The notes beneath the pieces were generated by a model, which was not told the origin of the DNA, searched no databases, and worked only from the letters and a program-made list of their open reading frames with translations. This document shows, in pieces, positions 25,534 to 34,578 of a DNA stretch of 64,000 bases. Each line of letters begins with the position of its first letter. Within the stretch, counting starts at the first letter, position 1. The position numbers and the translations under genes are program-made. Source of the stretch: MWBF01 sp040772005 (GTDB taxonomy: Bacteria > Chloroflexota > Anaerolineae > CG2-30-64-16); assembly GCA_040772005.1 (NCBI GenBank), contig JAXGYZ010000004.1, positions 186,001 to 250,000 on the forward strand, read 5' to 3'.

Positions 25534-27447
25534 ATGAGCAACGCGAACGGCCAGGAAGCGCAGGATCTGTATCGCCCTTCGTCCGACATCGTCGCCAACG
25601 CTACGGTCAAGAGCTACGAAGAAATGGCCCGCTGGGCCCAGGAGGACCTCGCAGGCTTCTGGGCAGCCCAGGCGGAGGAGTTCGAATGGCACCAGAAGTG
25701 GGATAAGGTGCTGGATGACAGCGAGAAGCCGTTTTACAAGTGGTTTGTCGGCGGCAAGACCAATATCGTGTACAACTGCCTGGACCGTCACGTGGCAACC
25801 TGGCGCCGCAACAAGCTGGCGCTCATCTGGGAAGGGGAGAACGGCGAGGTGCGCACGTTCTCCTACCATGCGCTCAACCGCGAGGTGTGCAAGTTCGCCA
25901 ACGTCCTGCGCAGCATGGGGGTCAAGAAAGGCGACCGCGTAACCATCTACATGGGTCGGGTCCCGGAGCTGCCGATCGCGATGCTCGCCTGCGCCAAGAT
26001 CGGCGCGGTGCATTCGGTCGTGTACGGCGGCTTCTCGGTGGAGGCGCTCCACGGGCGCATCGAGGACAGCCAGTCCAATGTCGCCATCACCTGCGACGGC
26101 GGCTACATGAATGGCAAGATTGTCGAGCTGAAGCGTATCCTCGACGAGGCCATCAAGCGCGCCGGCTCGGTCGAGCACGTCATCGTGTTCAAGCGGACGG
26201 GCCACGACGTGCCGATGGAGGCGGGCCGCGATTACTGGTATCATGACCTGATGGCGCTGCCCATCGCGCGCACGGCCGCAGGCGGCAACCGCTGCGACAC
26301 CGAGGTCATGGATGCCGAGGACCCGCTCTACATGCTCTACACCTCCGGCACGACGGGCAAACCGAAGGCCATCGTCCACACGCATGGCGGCTACATGGTC
26401 GGCATCGGCACGACCCTCAAGTGGGTGTTCGACCTCAAAGAGGACGACCGCTACTGGTGCGCGGCGGATCCGGGCTGGGTCACGGGGCATTCGTACATCG
26501 TCTACGGGCCGCTGCTGCTCGGCGCAACAAGCTTCATGTACGAGGGCGCGCCGACCTTCCCCTATCCGAACCGCTGGTGGAGCATGATCGAGAAGTACGG
26601 GGTCAACGTGCTCTACATGGCGCCCACGGCCATCCGCGGGCTGATGCGGTTCGGGGATGCGTGGCCCAACCGGCACGATCTCTCCACCTTGCGCCTGCTG
26701 GGCAGCGTGGGCGAGCCCATCAACCCGGAGGCGTGGCGCTGGTATCACCGGGTCATCGGCAAGGAACGCTGCCCCATCATGGACACCTGGTGGCAAACCG
26801 AAACGGGCATGTTCATGATTACGCCGCTGCCCGTCACGGACCTGAAGCCGGGCAGCGCGACGCGGCCCTTCCCCGGCATCGAAGCGGACATCCTGGATGA
26901 TGCGGGCAACCCGGTTGCGCCGGGCGAAGAGGGCTACCTGGTGCTGAAGAAGCCGTGGCCCGCCATGATGCGGACCCTGTACCGAGACCCCGAACGTTAT
27001 GTCAGCCAATACTGGTCGAAATACCCCGGCCTCTACTTCACCGGCGACAGTGCGCGCCGCGACGAGGACGGCTACTACTGGATCATCGGTCGGGTGGACG
27101 ATGTCATCAAGGTGTCGGGCTACCGGCTGGGCACCGCGGAGATCGAGAGCGCGCTGGTCAGCCATCCGGCGGTCGCAGAGGCCGCGGCCATCGGCCTGCC
27201 GCACGAGATCAAGGGCAACGCGATCCACACCTACGTGATTCTGCGCGCCGGCCACGAGCCGACCGAGGCGCTGGCCGAGGAGCTCAAGCAGCATGTCGGG
27301 CACGAGTTGGGCCCCATTGCGCGGCCGGAGAAGATCAACTTCGTGCCGCAGCTGCCCAAGACCCGCAGCGGCAAGATCATGCGCCGCGTGCTGCGCGCCC
27401 GCGCCCAGGGCCTGCCCGAAGGCGACCTGACCACGCTGGAGGAATAG
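25534..27447 (+). CDS. acsA: Acetyl-CoA synthetase (AMP-forming)
   Basis: Activates acetate to acetyl-CoA through acetyl-AMP; 637 residues, family length. Start at ATG 25534 (MSNANGQEAQ), preceded by CGGAGG; the frame opens earlier but without a ribosome site. Motifs: YTSGTTGKPKAIVHTHGG near 271 (ATP loop), WWQTETG near 420, YFTGDSARRDEDGYYWI near 505, and the C-terminal RSGKIMRRVLRA near 615 with the lysine that is acetylated in regulated members. Own promoter with a possible operator; ends in a large hairpin. Divergent from rex, so acetate activation may be read alongside the NADH-sensing unit. Confidence 0.97.
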   Translation: MSNANGQEAQDLYRPSSDIVANATVKSYEEMARWAQEDLAGFWAAQAEEFEWHQKWDKVLDDSEKPFYKWFVGGKTNIVYNCLDRHVATWRRNKLALIWEGENGEVRTFSYHALNREVCKFANVLRSMGVKKGDRVTIYMGRVPELPIAMLACAKIGAVHSVVYGGFSVEALHGRIEDSQSNVAITCDGGYMNGKIVELKRILDEAIKRAGSVEHVIVFKRTGHDVPMEAGRDYWYHDLMALPIARTAAGGNRCDTEVMDAEDPLYMLYTSGTTGKPKAIVHTHGGYMVGIGTTLKWVFDLKEDDRYWCAADPGWVTGHSYIVYGPLLLGATSFMYEGAPTFPYPNRWWSMIEKYGVNVLYMAPTAIRGLMRFGDAWPNRHDLSTLRLLGSVGEPINPEAWRWYHRVIGKERCPIMDTWWQTETGMFMITPLPVTDLKPGSATRPFPGIEADILDDAGNPVAPGEEGYLVLKKPWPAMMRTLYRDPERYVSQYWSKYPGLYFTGDSARRDEDGYYWIIGRVDDVIKVSGYRLGTAEIESALVSHPAVAEAAAIGLPHEIKGNAIHTYVILRAGHEPTEALAEELKQHVGHELGPIARPEKINFVPQLPKTRSGKIMRRVLRARAQGLPEGDLTTLEE

Positions 27448-27462
27448 ATATTCCGCCAGTTC

Positions 27463-27511
27463 GCTGTGGCACGGGGGGGTGTGGCGAAGCCCCAGCCCCC
27501 CGTGCCACAGC
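27463..27511. terminator. Hairpin between convergent acs and methylase genes
   Basis: Arms GCTGTGGCACGGGGGG and CCCCCCGTGCCACAGC form a 16-base-pair stem around a looped-out centre, 16 bases after the acs stop and 12 bases after the methylase stop on the other strand. No T run; bidirectional termination is likely. Confidence 0.7.
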
Positions 27512-27522
27512 AGGGGAAGCCA

Positions 27523-29151
27523 CTATCTATTTGTTTCCGCCAAATCAAACAGAGTCATTTGACTTGACAGTTGCTCCTCCAAAGGTTCTGGCAATACCGA
27601 TAAAATACATTCCGCAGAGACGTTGCCTAACTCCTTTGGTTCTATCTTATGGAGTCCGCCGCCGTATATTCTGCCCTCCCCGATCAGTTCTTCCAGCCTG
27701 ATTCCATTCAACGCCTTCCAGATATCCCGCATTCGTTCCGGCCTAGTGGCAATACCACCAAGGAGAACAGGCTGGGGATATAACATGAGATAGGCGTTTG
27801 CTGCAATCGCCCTCGAATGGTTCAGAATAAACCTGAAGGGTTTCTCGCCATTTGCTCCGCCTCGGCCCATATAGGTACACAGTAATGGAGCTGCAGACCG
27901 CTGTTCCTGCGCATACCACGGATCTCGATGTTGGCAGAGATACTGCTCATTCACTCTTGCGTCAATTCCAGCCTGATAATACTTACTCAGTGCAGGATAC
28001 TGCCTCTTGACCACATCCTCCGGCAGATTACATGACAATAGAAATAGTGGCCTATCTATCTGGGGGGTTCCATCCTTGCCCGCATGTATTTCATCAACTT
28101 CCAGATATCTTGCACTGGGTAAAATCGGAACCAGAAAGTCCGAGGGTAAGGAGTGCGCCCTGGCGTATTCCGCGGTCATGATGAAATACCTATTGTTCCC
28201 AGTCGCAATACCTCGACGAATCGTAAACAGATCAGAAAGCGTAATCTTTTTCTTGACATGGGCGATTTGGGCATGCACATCGGCCTGCGGAAATCGAGTC
28301 CACTTAGGAGAAGCGCGGAGCGTCTCGGTCGATACCATGCCCCTTACTTTGGGACGCGCTAATGTCCCCCCGAAGGTGAATTCCACCCAGCCTTGTGCAA
28401 CAGGTTGCGCTTTCCGAAACCACACCACGCTTGACGACACCAATGCATCTTCAAACTGAACATCCTGTGGATCGAATCGATGTATTCGCAGAAGGGTCAC
28501 TGCGTCTAGCAGATATTGCTTGACCTCACGGCCATAGTTCACATCCATGAACTCGCTGGGGACCAGCCAGGCAGCAAGGCCATCCTCAGCCAGCCAGGGA
28601 TGTGATAGCAGCATGTAATAGCAATAAAAGCCTGCTAGACCACTAAGATTAACGCCGGCCCTTCGAGCTACTTCTTTCTGCAGCCTGAGCTTGTCCCCAT
28701 TCTCCAAATGATGATGTCGCACATAAGGAGGATTGCATACCAGAAGATTCGGTTTCTCCCCGTTCGTATCTGGAGGTTTGATTTTGGTAAAATCTGCAAT
28801 GATCAACCGGAGAGCTGTACCTTGCCACAAGGCAAGCGCTTTTTCGGCGTAATAGGGATCAACCTCGTATCCCCACGCCGCCGCAACTATTTCCTGGGGG
28901 AACACATCAAGAAGGGCTGAGTAGAAAGGTCCAGTTCCAAATGCAGGATCCATGAAACGGATATCAGCATTTCCAGGCAACAATCCCCGTGCATACGTGA
29001 GAATATCGGTAGCCAGGGCTGAGGGCGTGGGGAACTGACCCAACCGATTTCGTTCAACCTGGGACTTCCCCGCATCTAGCTTCGACTGGAGGGCTTGTCG
29101 CTGTTTCTCCAGTTCCCTGATGGAAAGAATGTCCAACGCTTTGACTCCCAA
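27523..29151 (-). CDS. Type II N6-adenine DNA methyltransferase (TaqI/gamma-like)
   Basis: Modification enzyme of 542 residues. SAM-binding motif DPAFGTGPFYSAL near 68 and catalytic NPPYVRHHHLENG near 138 give the gamma-class order of N6-adenine methylases; a C-terminal target-recognition region follows. It starts with TTG at 29151 (no in-frame ATG nearby); a second TTG 15 bases on has GGGAG in front and is an alternative. Gene follows the XamI-like nuclease by 47 bases on the same strand. Base composition is clearly lower in GC than the neighbours, suggesting transfer. Protects GTCGAC-type sites if the nuclease assignment is right. Confidence 0.88.
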   Translation of the reverse strand: MGVKALDILSIRELEKQRQALQSKLDAGKSQVERNRLGQFPTPSALATDILTYARGLLPGNADIRFMDPAFGTGPFYSALLDVFPQEIVAAAWGYEVDPYYAEKALALWQGTALRLIIADFTKIKPPDTNGEKPNLLVCNPPYVRHHHLENGDKLRLQKEVARRAGVNLSGLAGFYCYYMLLSHPWLAEDGLAAWLVPSEFMDVNYGREVKQYLLDAVTLLRIHRFDPQDVQFEDALVSSSVVWFRKAQPVAQGWVEFTFGGTLARPKVRGMVSTETLRASPKWTRFPQADVHAQIAHVKKKITLSDLFTIRRGIATGNNRYFIMTAEYARAHSLPSDFLVPILPSARYLEVDEIHAGKDGTPQIDRPLFLLSCNLPEDVVKRQYPALSKYYQAGIDARVNEQYLCQHRDPWYAQEQRSAAPLLCTYMGRGGANGEKPFRFILNHSRAIAANAYLMLYPQPVLLGGIATRPERMRDIWKALNGIRLEELIGEGRIYGGGLHKIEPKELGNVSAECILSVLPEPLEEQLSSQMTLFDLAETNR

Positions 29152-29198
29152 CGCATGATAGATGACAGATGGCGGTTCTTACCGCATTTACCCAACGG

Positions 29199-30167
29199 CT
29201 AAAGTCCGAGTTCCACGAGATCATCTATGCGATGCTCCCAGACCCAGTCGATACCCTCGGCAGCCTCATAGCCTAGATACGGGCTATCGAAGTAACCACA
29301 AAGAAAGAGGACAAATCGGACCTGGTCGCCATAGGTCGCCCTGAGTTGCGAAACCTTGGTGGCCTCCTCTTTTCGACGCTTATTCGTATTGGTGAAATCG
29401 CCTGCAGATTTTGCCTCTACCAAGAGGGGCAGCCGACTATCGAGTCCTCGCTTCGGCATGACGACCGCATCGATAGGAATGTTGATCCGGACAGTGTCGC
29501 CAAGCATTACGGGCACATTCAAGCGAAACGTAAAAGTGCCCGGCTCCATACTGCCAAACTTCGTTGCATTGGAAGGCACCAGTCGGTATCCTCTGTCAAC
29601 AAGCCACTGCTCTATTGCAGCCAGTTGCCTTTGTTCTTGAGCGTTTCGTATGATGGGATCAGCCACAGCTCCACACAGTCGATCCGCGACGATCGTCGAC
29701 GCGCGATACGTCTCTTGTGAACTCGGTTGCCGAGCACCGTGACTCTCGTTACTGAGCCATGGAAAAATGTCCGGATCAGCCAGCTCGAGGATTACAGCAC
29801 CGATCTTTGATAAGCTAAGGTCCGCTGAGGCCTCGCTCATCAGAGGTGGCAGACGGCGATGGACTTCCATACTTCTCACGAGGTTAGGTGATACTTGGGC
29901 AAGGCCTATAAGCCTGTCGCGAGCCAAAGGCGGTGCAGTGGACATACGCAGAATGGGCAACACTTCCGGAAATTCGCGCAACACCGAGGGCTCAATCCGA
30001 GTGAGATTCGACGTAAGCAGCAGAGCTCTTTCAACCTGTTCCGTAGTTTGGACCCTGGTCTTCCTGTACGCGTCAGGCGCGAACTCCAGGAACCACTTGT
30101 TGTAACAATCGACTGAGAGCGCGATATCTTTCTTCCAAGTCAGTGGTTTGTCTGCGTTGACTGCCAT
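29199..30167 (-). CDS. Type II restriction endonuclease, XamI-like
   Basis: Nuclease of 322 residues. Start taken at ATG 30167 (MAVNADKPLTW), with GAGG seven bases upstream; an ATG at 30179 is in frame. N-terminal SVDCYNKWFLEFAPDAYRKTR resembles the XamI family. A PD-(D/E)XK core is visible: INIPIDAVVMP near 235, then LLVEAKSAGDFTNTNKRRKEE near 252 (Asp ... Glu-Ala-Lys). First gene of a two-gene restriction-modification operon, low GC like its partner. XamI cuts GTCGAC; specificity here is inferred from resemblance recalled from the family, not tested. Confidence 0.78.
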   Translation of the reverse strand: MAVNADKPLTWKKDIALSVDCYNKWFLEFAPDAYRKTRVQTTEQVERALLLTSNLTRIEPSVLREFPEVLPILRMSTAPPLARDRLIGLAQVSPNLVRSMEVHRRLPPLMSEASADLSLSKIGAVILELADPDIFPWLSNESHGARQPSSQETYRASTIVADRLCGAVADPIIRNAQEQRQLAAIEQWLVDRGYRLVPSNATKFGSMEPGTFTFRLNVPVMLGDTVRINIPIDAVVMPKRGLDSRLPLLVEAKSAGDFTNTNKRRKEEATKVSQLRATYGDQVRFVLFLCGYFDSPYLGYEAAEGIDWVWEHRIDDLVELGL

Positions 30168-30206
30168 TCCGAACCTCATGAGAATCGCGATAATCTACCG
30201 GACTTC

Positions 30207-30243
30207 ATGTCGGTATTATATTCGACATAGGAGAAGTACTCAA
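30207..30243 (-). promoter_or_regulatory. Promoter with palindromic operator for the restriction-modification operon
   Basis: Minus strand TTGAGT (30238-30243), 17 bases, TATAAT (30215-30220). The palindrome ATGTCG-N10-CGACAT (30207-30228) is centred on the -10 box. A regulator bound there would block transcription. No separate controller gene is present, so the methylase itself or a host factor is a candidate. Confidence 0.65.
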
Positions 30244-30321
30244 GCCAGATTCGGATTATTTCCCCATCCGTGCAAGTCGGCGTACAATCGGCGGTAGCAA
30301 CCTTCTCACGCAGGAGCAGCC

Positions 30322-31419
30322 ATGCCCACTATGACCCCCCGCGAGCGCGTGCTCGCCGCCGTGTCGCGGCGCCGGCCCGACCGCGTCCCCAAGGACCTGA
30401 GCTGGGGCTTCACCCCCGCCGTGCTCGACACCTTCCGCCGGCGCACCGGCCGCGACGACCCCGACGAATACTTCAACATCGATGTGCGCTTCGTCGCCAC
30501 GGACCTCCCACCGGAGGCCGACGCGCTGGACCGCGCCGCGCGCCGCGAGCGCTATGCCGCCTATTACCCCGACCTGCCCGCGGAGGCCGAGATTACCGAG
30601 TGGGGCACGGCCCACCTGCCCGGCACGTTCTACCACTTCACCAGCATGATTGCGCCGATGACGGAGTTCGACACGCTGCGCCAGTTCGAGACTTTCCCCC
30701 TGCCCGACTATGCAGACCCCGCACGGCATGCCCACGCGAGCGCGCAGATTCGGGCGCACCACGCCCGCGATCTGGCGGTCGGCGGCGCAATGGCCGTCAC
30801 CATCTTCGAGGTGGCCTGGCAGTTGCGCGGGATGGAAGAGCTGTTCCGCGACTTCCGTGACCAGCCCGCGTTCGCGGAGTGCCTGCTGGACCGCATCACC
30901 GCCATTCGCTGCGGCCAGGCGCGCTTCTTTGCGGAGCAGGACGTCGACGTGCTCGTCCTGGGTGATGACGTGAGCATGCAGACCGGCATGTTGATGAGCC
31001 CGGCGACCTGGCGTCGGTGGTTCAAGGGCCGGATGCAGCGCATCATCGCCGCGGCGCGCGCGGTTAAGCCCGACCTGCCCGTGTTCTACCACTCGGACGG
31101 CAACCCGTCGGCCATCATTCCGGAACTGATCGACATCGGCGTGACCATCCTCAACCCGGTCCAGCCGGAGTGCATCGACCCGGTGGCCGTCAAGCAGCGC
31201 TACGGCGACCGGCTGGCGCTGTGGGGCACCATCGGCACGCAGACGACGATGCCGTTCGGCACGCCGGACGACGTGCGCGCGGAGGTCAGGCGACGCATCG
31301 AAACGGTGGGGTACGACGGCGGGCTGGTGCTCGGCCCGACGCACAGCCTGGAGCCTGACGTGCCGTGGGAAAACATCGTCGCGCTCTACGAGGCCATCGA
31401 GGAATACGGGGTGTACTGA
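30322..31419 (+). CDS. Uroporphyrinogen decarboxylase family protein
   Basis: TIM-barrel protein of 365 residues in the URO-D superfamily. N-terminal MTPRERVLAAVSRRRPDRVP is typical, then VLGDDVSMQTGMLMSP near 212, VFYHSDGNPSAIIPELIDIG near 255 and LALWGTIGTQTTMPFG near 295. The HSDG motif (where cobalamin-dependent methyltransferase relatives such as MtaA/CmuA have HxCG) and the absence of the haem-pathway consensus suggest it is not HemE. Members of this branch are often linked to methyl transfer or aromatic catabolism; no partner genes are nearby. GCAGGAGC ribosome site. Confidence 0.85.
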   Translation: MPTMTPRERVLAAVSRRRPDRVPKDLSWGFTPAVLDTFRRRTGRDDPDEYFNIDVRFVATDLPPEADALDRAARRERYAAYYPDLPAEAEITEWGTAHLPGTFYHFTSMIAPMTEFDTLRQFETFPLPDYADPARHAHASAQIRAHHARDLAVGGAMAVTIFEVAWQLRGMEELFRDFRDQPAFAECLLDRITAIRCGQARFFAEQDVDVLVLGDDVSMQTGMLMSPATWRRWFKGRMQRIIAAARAVKPDLPVFYHSDGNPSAIIPELIDIGVTILNPVQPECIDPVAVKQRYGDRLALWGTIGTQTTMPFGTPDDVRAEVRRRIETVGYDGGLVLGPTHSLEPDVPWENIVALYEAIEEYGVY

Positions 31420-31488
31420 GGCTCGTGCGCAGCAACTTCCTGGCCCGTCCTGCGTAATGGAAGGTGACATGCTCGCAAGGAGGGCTAT

Positions 31489-31827
31489 ATGACGAACTTT
31501 CTGATTACCTGGCTGATTACTGCGCTCAGCCTCTACATCATCTCCCGGCTGCGCTTCGGCATCGAGATCGAGAACGGGGGCACGGCGCTCGTGGCTGCGC
31601 TCGTGCTGGGCCTGCTGAACGCGTTCGTGCGGCCCGTGCTCGCCTTCCTGTCGCTGCCCATCACCATCCTGACGTTGGGGCTGTTTGCGCTGGTCCTGAA
31701 CGCGCTCATGCTGATGCTGATGGCCGCCCTCGTCAAGGGGGTGAAGGTGCAGGGCTTCTTTGGCGCGCTGTTTGCCTCCATCCTGCTCAGCATCCTGACC
31801 TGGATCATCTCGGCCATCGTGCGCTGA
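31489..31827 (+). CDS. Small holin-like membrane protein (Phage_holin_4_2 family)
   Basis: 112 residues with four hydrophobic segments (about 4-22, 31-50, 56-80, 86-110) and the conserved NAFVRPVLAFLSLPITILTLG stretch broken here as NAFVRPVLAF and LSLPITILTLG. Despite the family name, such proteins are common in non-phage chromosomes; nothing phage-like is nearby. AAGGAGG ribosome site. Function unknown. Confidence 0.85.
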   Translation: MTNFLITWLITALSLYIISRLRFGIEIENGGTALVAALVLGLLNAFVRPVLAFLSLPITILTLGLFALVLNALMLMLMAALVKGVKVQGFFGALFASILLSILTWIISAIVR

Positions 31828-31839
31828 GAACACATCACC

Positions 31840-31937
31840 GCAGGGGTGGGGTGACCAGGGCGAGGTGACCTCGCCCCTACGCGGTCTGCTGACCCCACGG
31901 TTGTAGGGGCGAGGTGACCTCGCCCGCGCGCCCCTGC
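31840..31937. repeat. Nested GTAGGGGCGAGG palindromes
   Basis: Outer ends GCAGGGG/CCCCTGC enclose two copies of AGGGCGAGGTGACCTCGCCC (31857 and 31906) and a GGGGTGACC/GGTCAGCAGACC-type pair. It looks as if one palindrome has inserted into another. Lies between convergent genes. Confidence 0.7.
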
Positions 31938-31955
31938 AATTGTGTCAGGTGTACC

Positions 31956-33515
31956 TCAGTGCCCGCTGTCAGCCGACGGTGCGTGCGGCGAGCTGAAAAT
32001 CTCCGGGTTGTCCGGCCCTTCGACGTTCAGGAACCCCACCAACCCCCGCTCCATCCGCGACAGCGCATGGTCCACCAGCACGTAACGGCCCGGCACATCC
32101 ACTTTGAACTCGACCATCGTCGCGCCCCCCGCCGGCACGAGCGTCGTCTGCACGTCCGTCAGCGGCGGTGCAGTGATCGACGCCTGGTCGTACACCCGGT
32201 CGAAGATCTCACCGATCACATGGAACGATGAGGTATAGTTCGGCCCGCCCACGCCGAAGAAGATACGCACTGTCTCGCCCACGTTCGCCTGCAGCGGCTT
32301 CTGGACCGTCAGCGCGCCGACCGCGCCGTTGAACGTCACGTACTCGGCCTGCTCGGCCAGCAGCTTGTCCACGTTGAAGGTCAGGTCGCCGTGCTGGCCG
32401 TAGTCCTGCTGGGTATAGAGTTCGCCCTGCATGACGTAGAACTCGCGGTCGACCGGCGGCAGCCCGCCTTCGGGCTCGACCAGGATCAGCCCGTACATGC
32501 CGTTGCTGATGTGTGCAGCCACCATCGGCGTCGCACAGTGGTAGACGTACAGGCCCGGACTGAGCGCCTTGAAGGTGAAGCTGCGTTCCTCGCCCGGCGG
32601 CACCTGGGTCACGGTTGCGCCGCCGCCCGGCCCCGTCGCAGCATGGAAGTCGATCGAGTGGATCATCTTGCTGTCGGCCTTGTTCGACAGGTGTACCTCG
32701 ACCGAATCGCCCACCCGCACGCGCAGCATCGGCCCCGGTACCTGGCTGTTGAACGTCCAGTAGTTGTAGGTCGTGCCGTCGGCCAGTTGGCCCTTCAGCT
32801 CGACTGTCTCCAGGTCCAACCGCACGCTCTGCGGGCCGCGTGCGCCCACGGGCGCGGGCAGGTCTGCCGGATCGGCCACGATATCCGCGCCGGTCGCTTC
32901 CGGCCCGGTCACTGCATCCCCCACAATCAGCTTGCCTTCCATGCCCGCCTGCCGGTGGCCCGGCACGCTGCAGAAGTAGGCGTATTCTCCCGACTGGCTC
33001 GCCCGAAAAACCGTCGTGCTGCTGGAATCGCGGCCCGCAAACTGCTCGGTCGCCGCGCCAAACTCCGGGAAAACGACATCGTGCAGCGCGCCGTCGCCGT
33101 TAATCAGCGTGACCTGCACGACCGCGCCCTCGGCTACCTGCAACGTGGGATTGATCTGGCCGTCGATGGTGCCGCCGACGCCCACGTAGAACAGGCCCTC
33201 ATGCCCGACCTCGGTGCGCAGCGTGAACGACACGTCGGGCACCAGCGACACATCCGCGGCCGGGCCGCCCTGGCGAACGGGGATGGCCTGGCCGCCCGTG
33301 GCAGCGGACTGCGCCCCCGCAGCGTGGTTTACGGCCGCCGTGTGGTCGGCAGCGGCCGCCTGCGGCGTAGCGGTCTCCTGTGCTGCGGCCAGCGACCGCA
33401 TCGTGCGCGCGGTCAGGGCGCTCGCGCCGAGCCACCCACCAACGATAAAGCCCAGCATCAAAACCAACGAGATTACGATCAGTCGTATCTCACTCTTGCG
33501 TTCACTTGCATTCAT
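31956..33515 (-). CDS. nirK: Copper nitrite reductase with extra N-terminal cupredoxin
   Basis: Reduces nitrite to nitric oxide outside the membrane; 519 residues, about 150 longer than usual NirK. Start ATG 33515 (MNASERKSE). N-terminal membrane anchor or signal (about 11-33), Ala/Gly linker, then a plastocyanin-like domain with LHDVVFPEF and YFCSVPGHRQAGM (His...Cys...His...Met type 1 copper, about 140-195). The two NirK cupredoxin domains follow: IHSIDFHAATG (catalytic Asp and copper His), YVYHCATPMVAAHISNGMYG (type 1 copper) and VLVDHALSRMERGLVG (type 2 His). The fused cupredoxin probably feeds electrons to the NirK core. Divergent from modABC. Confidence 0.93.
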   Translation of the reverse strand: MNASERKSEIRLIVISLVLMLGFIVGGWLGASALTARTMRSLAAAQETATPQAAAADHTAAVNHAAGAQSAATGGQAIPVRQGGPAADVSLVPDVSFTLRTEVGHEGLFYVGVGGTIDGQINPTLQVAEGAVVQVTLINGDGALHDVVFPEFGAATEQFAGRDSSSTTVFRASQSGEYAYFCSVPGHRQAGMEGKLIVGDAVTGPEATGADIVADPADLPAPVGARGPQSVRLDLETVELKGQLADGTTYNYWTFNSQVPGPMLRVRVGDSVEVHLSNKADSKMIHSIDFHAATGPGGGATVTQVPPGEERSFTFKALSPGLYVYHCATPMVAAHISNGMYGLILVEPEGGLPPVDREFYVMQGELYTQQDYGQHGDLTFNVDKLLAEQAEYVTFNGAVGALTVQKPLQANVGETVRIFFGVGGPNYTSSFHVIGEIFDRVYDQASITAPPLTDVQTTLVPAGGATMVEFKVDVPGRYVLVDHALSRMERGLVGFLNVEGPDNPEIFSSPHAPSADSGH

Positions 33516-33702
33516 CTTAATCCTCACCATCCAGCACTTCACTTGCTCGTTGCTCCAACCTCAGTATCAATCTTGCATATGTAACTAATATCATAGAATG
33601 GCCTTAAAGTCAGTATGAGAAACTACGGGCAGCGCGTGATACAATGCTGACGTTCCTGCGCGCTCATTTGCGCCGGCATCGGTCATATAAGGGCACAAGA
33701 GT

Positions 33703-34578
33703 ATGTTACTGAAATCCCAGGCTCACACGGTTGCATGCAACGGCCAGTCACAGCACCGCGCCGGGTCGCGGCGCGCCGGATGTTGCGCAGCGGCGCTCCT
33801 GCTTGGAGCCGCGCTCTTCCTGGCAGCCTGTCGGGGCCCGCAAGGCGACAATCCCGCATCGGGTCCGCTCACGGTGTCGGCAGCCGCGGACCTGACCTAC
33901 GCATTTCAGGAAATCGGCGAGGCTTTCGAGGCCGAAACCGGTAACACGATCGTCTTCAACTTCGGCTCGACAGGCCAACTGGCCCAGCAGATCGAGCAGG
34001 GCGCGCCGGTGGACCTGTTCGCCGCCGCCAACGTCAGCTTCATCGAAGACCTGGAACGGCAGGGGCTGATTCTGGCCGGCACAAAGCAGTTGTATGCCCG
34101 CGGCCGCCTCACCCTGTGGCTGCGTGCGGACAGCCCGCTGGAGGTCAGCCGTATCGAGGACCTGACACAGCCCGGCATAAGGCGCATTGCCATCGCCAAT
34201 CCCGACCATGCGCCCTACGGCATGGCGGCGCGGCAGGCGCTGCAGGCAGCCGGCGTGTGGGAGGCCGTGCAGCCCCGGCTGGTGCTGGGCGAGAATATCC
34301 GGCAGACGTTGCAGTATGCCGAGACGGGCAATGTGGATGTCGCCATCGCGGCGCTGTCGCTGTCCGTGCCCGCGGCAGCCGCGGGTGGGGAGGAGGGTCG
34401 GTGGACCCTGGTGCCCGAGGACCTGCACCCGCCCATTGATCAGGCGCTGGCGGTAGTCAAGGGCGCAGCGCACGCGGACGCGGCGCGTGCCTTTGCCGCA
34501 TTCGTCAATGGCCCAGAGGGACGGCCCATCATGCGCAAATACGGGTTTATCCTGCCGGGCGAGGAAGCTGTACCATGA
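33703..34578 (+). CDS. modA: Molybdate-binding lipoprotein ModA
   Basis: Extracellular molybdate/tungstate-binding protein of 291 residues. Long N-terminus, membrane segment and lipobox LFLAAC (Cys about 43), then LTVSAAADLTYAFQEIG, NFGSTGQLAQQIEQGAPVD and DLFAAANVSFIEDL, the standard ModA ligand regions, and VDVAIAALSL. Overlaps modB by four bases (ATGA at 34575). First gene of modABC. No ModE-type operator is obvious; a TACAAT at 33640 may be its -10 box. Confidence 0.95.
   Translation: MLLKSQAHTVACNGQSQHRAGSRRAGCCAAALLLGAALFLAACRGPQGDNPASGPLTVSAAADLTYAFQEIGEAFEAETGNTIVFNFGSTGQLAQQIEQGAPVDLFAAANVSFIEDLERQGLILAGTKQLYARGRLTLWLRADSPLEVSRIEDLTQPGIRRIAIANPDHAPYGMAARQALQAAGVWEAVQPRLVLGENIRQTLQYAETGNVDVAIAALSLSVPAAAAGGEEGRWTLVPEDLHPPIDQALAVVKGAAHADAARAFAAFVNGPEGRPIMRKYGFILPGEEAVP

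Noticed and set aside
25219..27303. 694-codon open frame on the minus strand
   Set aside because: Exact antisense of acetyl-CoA synthetase and the repeat element; Arg/Asp/His-rich low-homology sequence typical of high-GC shadow frames.
31489..31827. Prophage remnant because of the holin-like protein
   Set aside because: This family is widespread in chromosomes and no other phage gene is nearby.
30256..31833. 525-codon minus-strand frame
   Set aside because: Antisense to the URO-D family and holin-like genes, which have clear family motifs.
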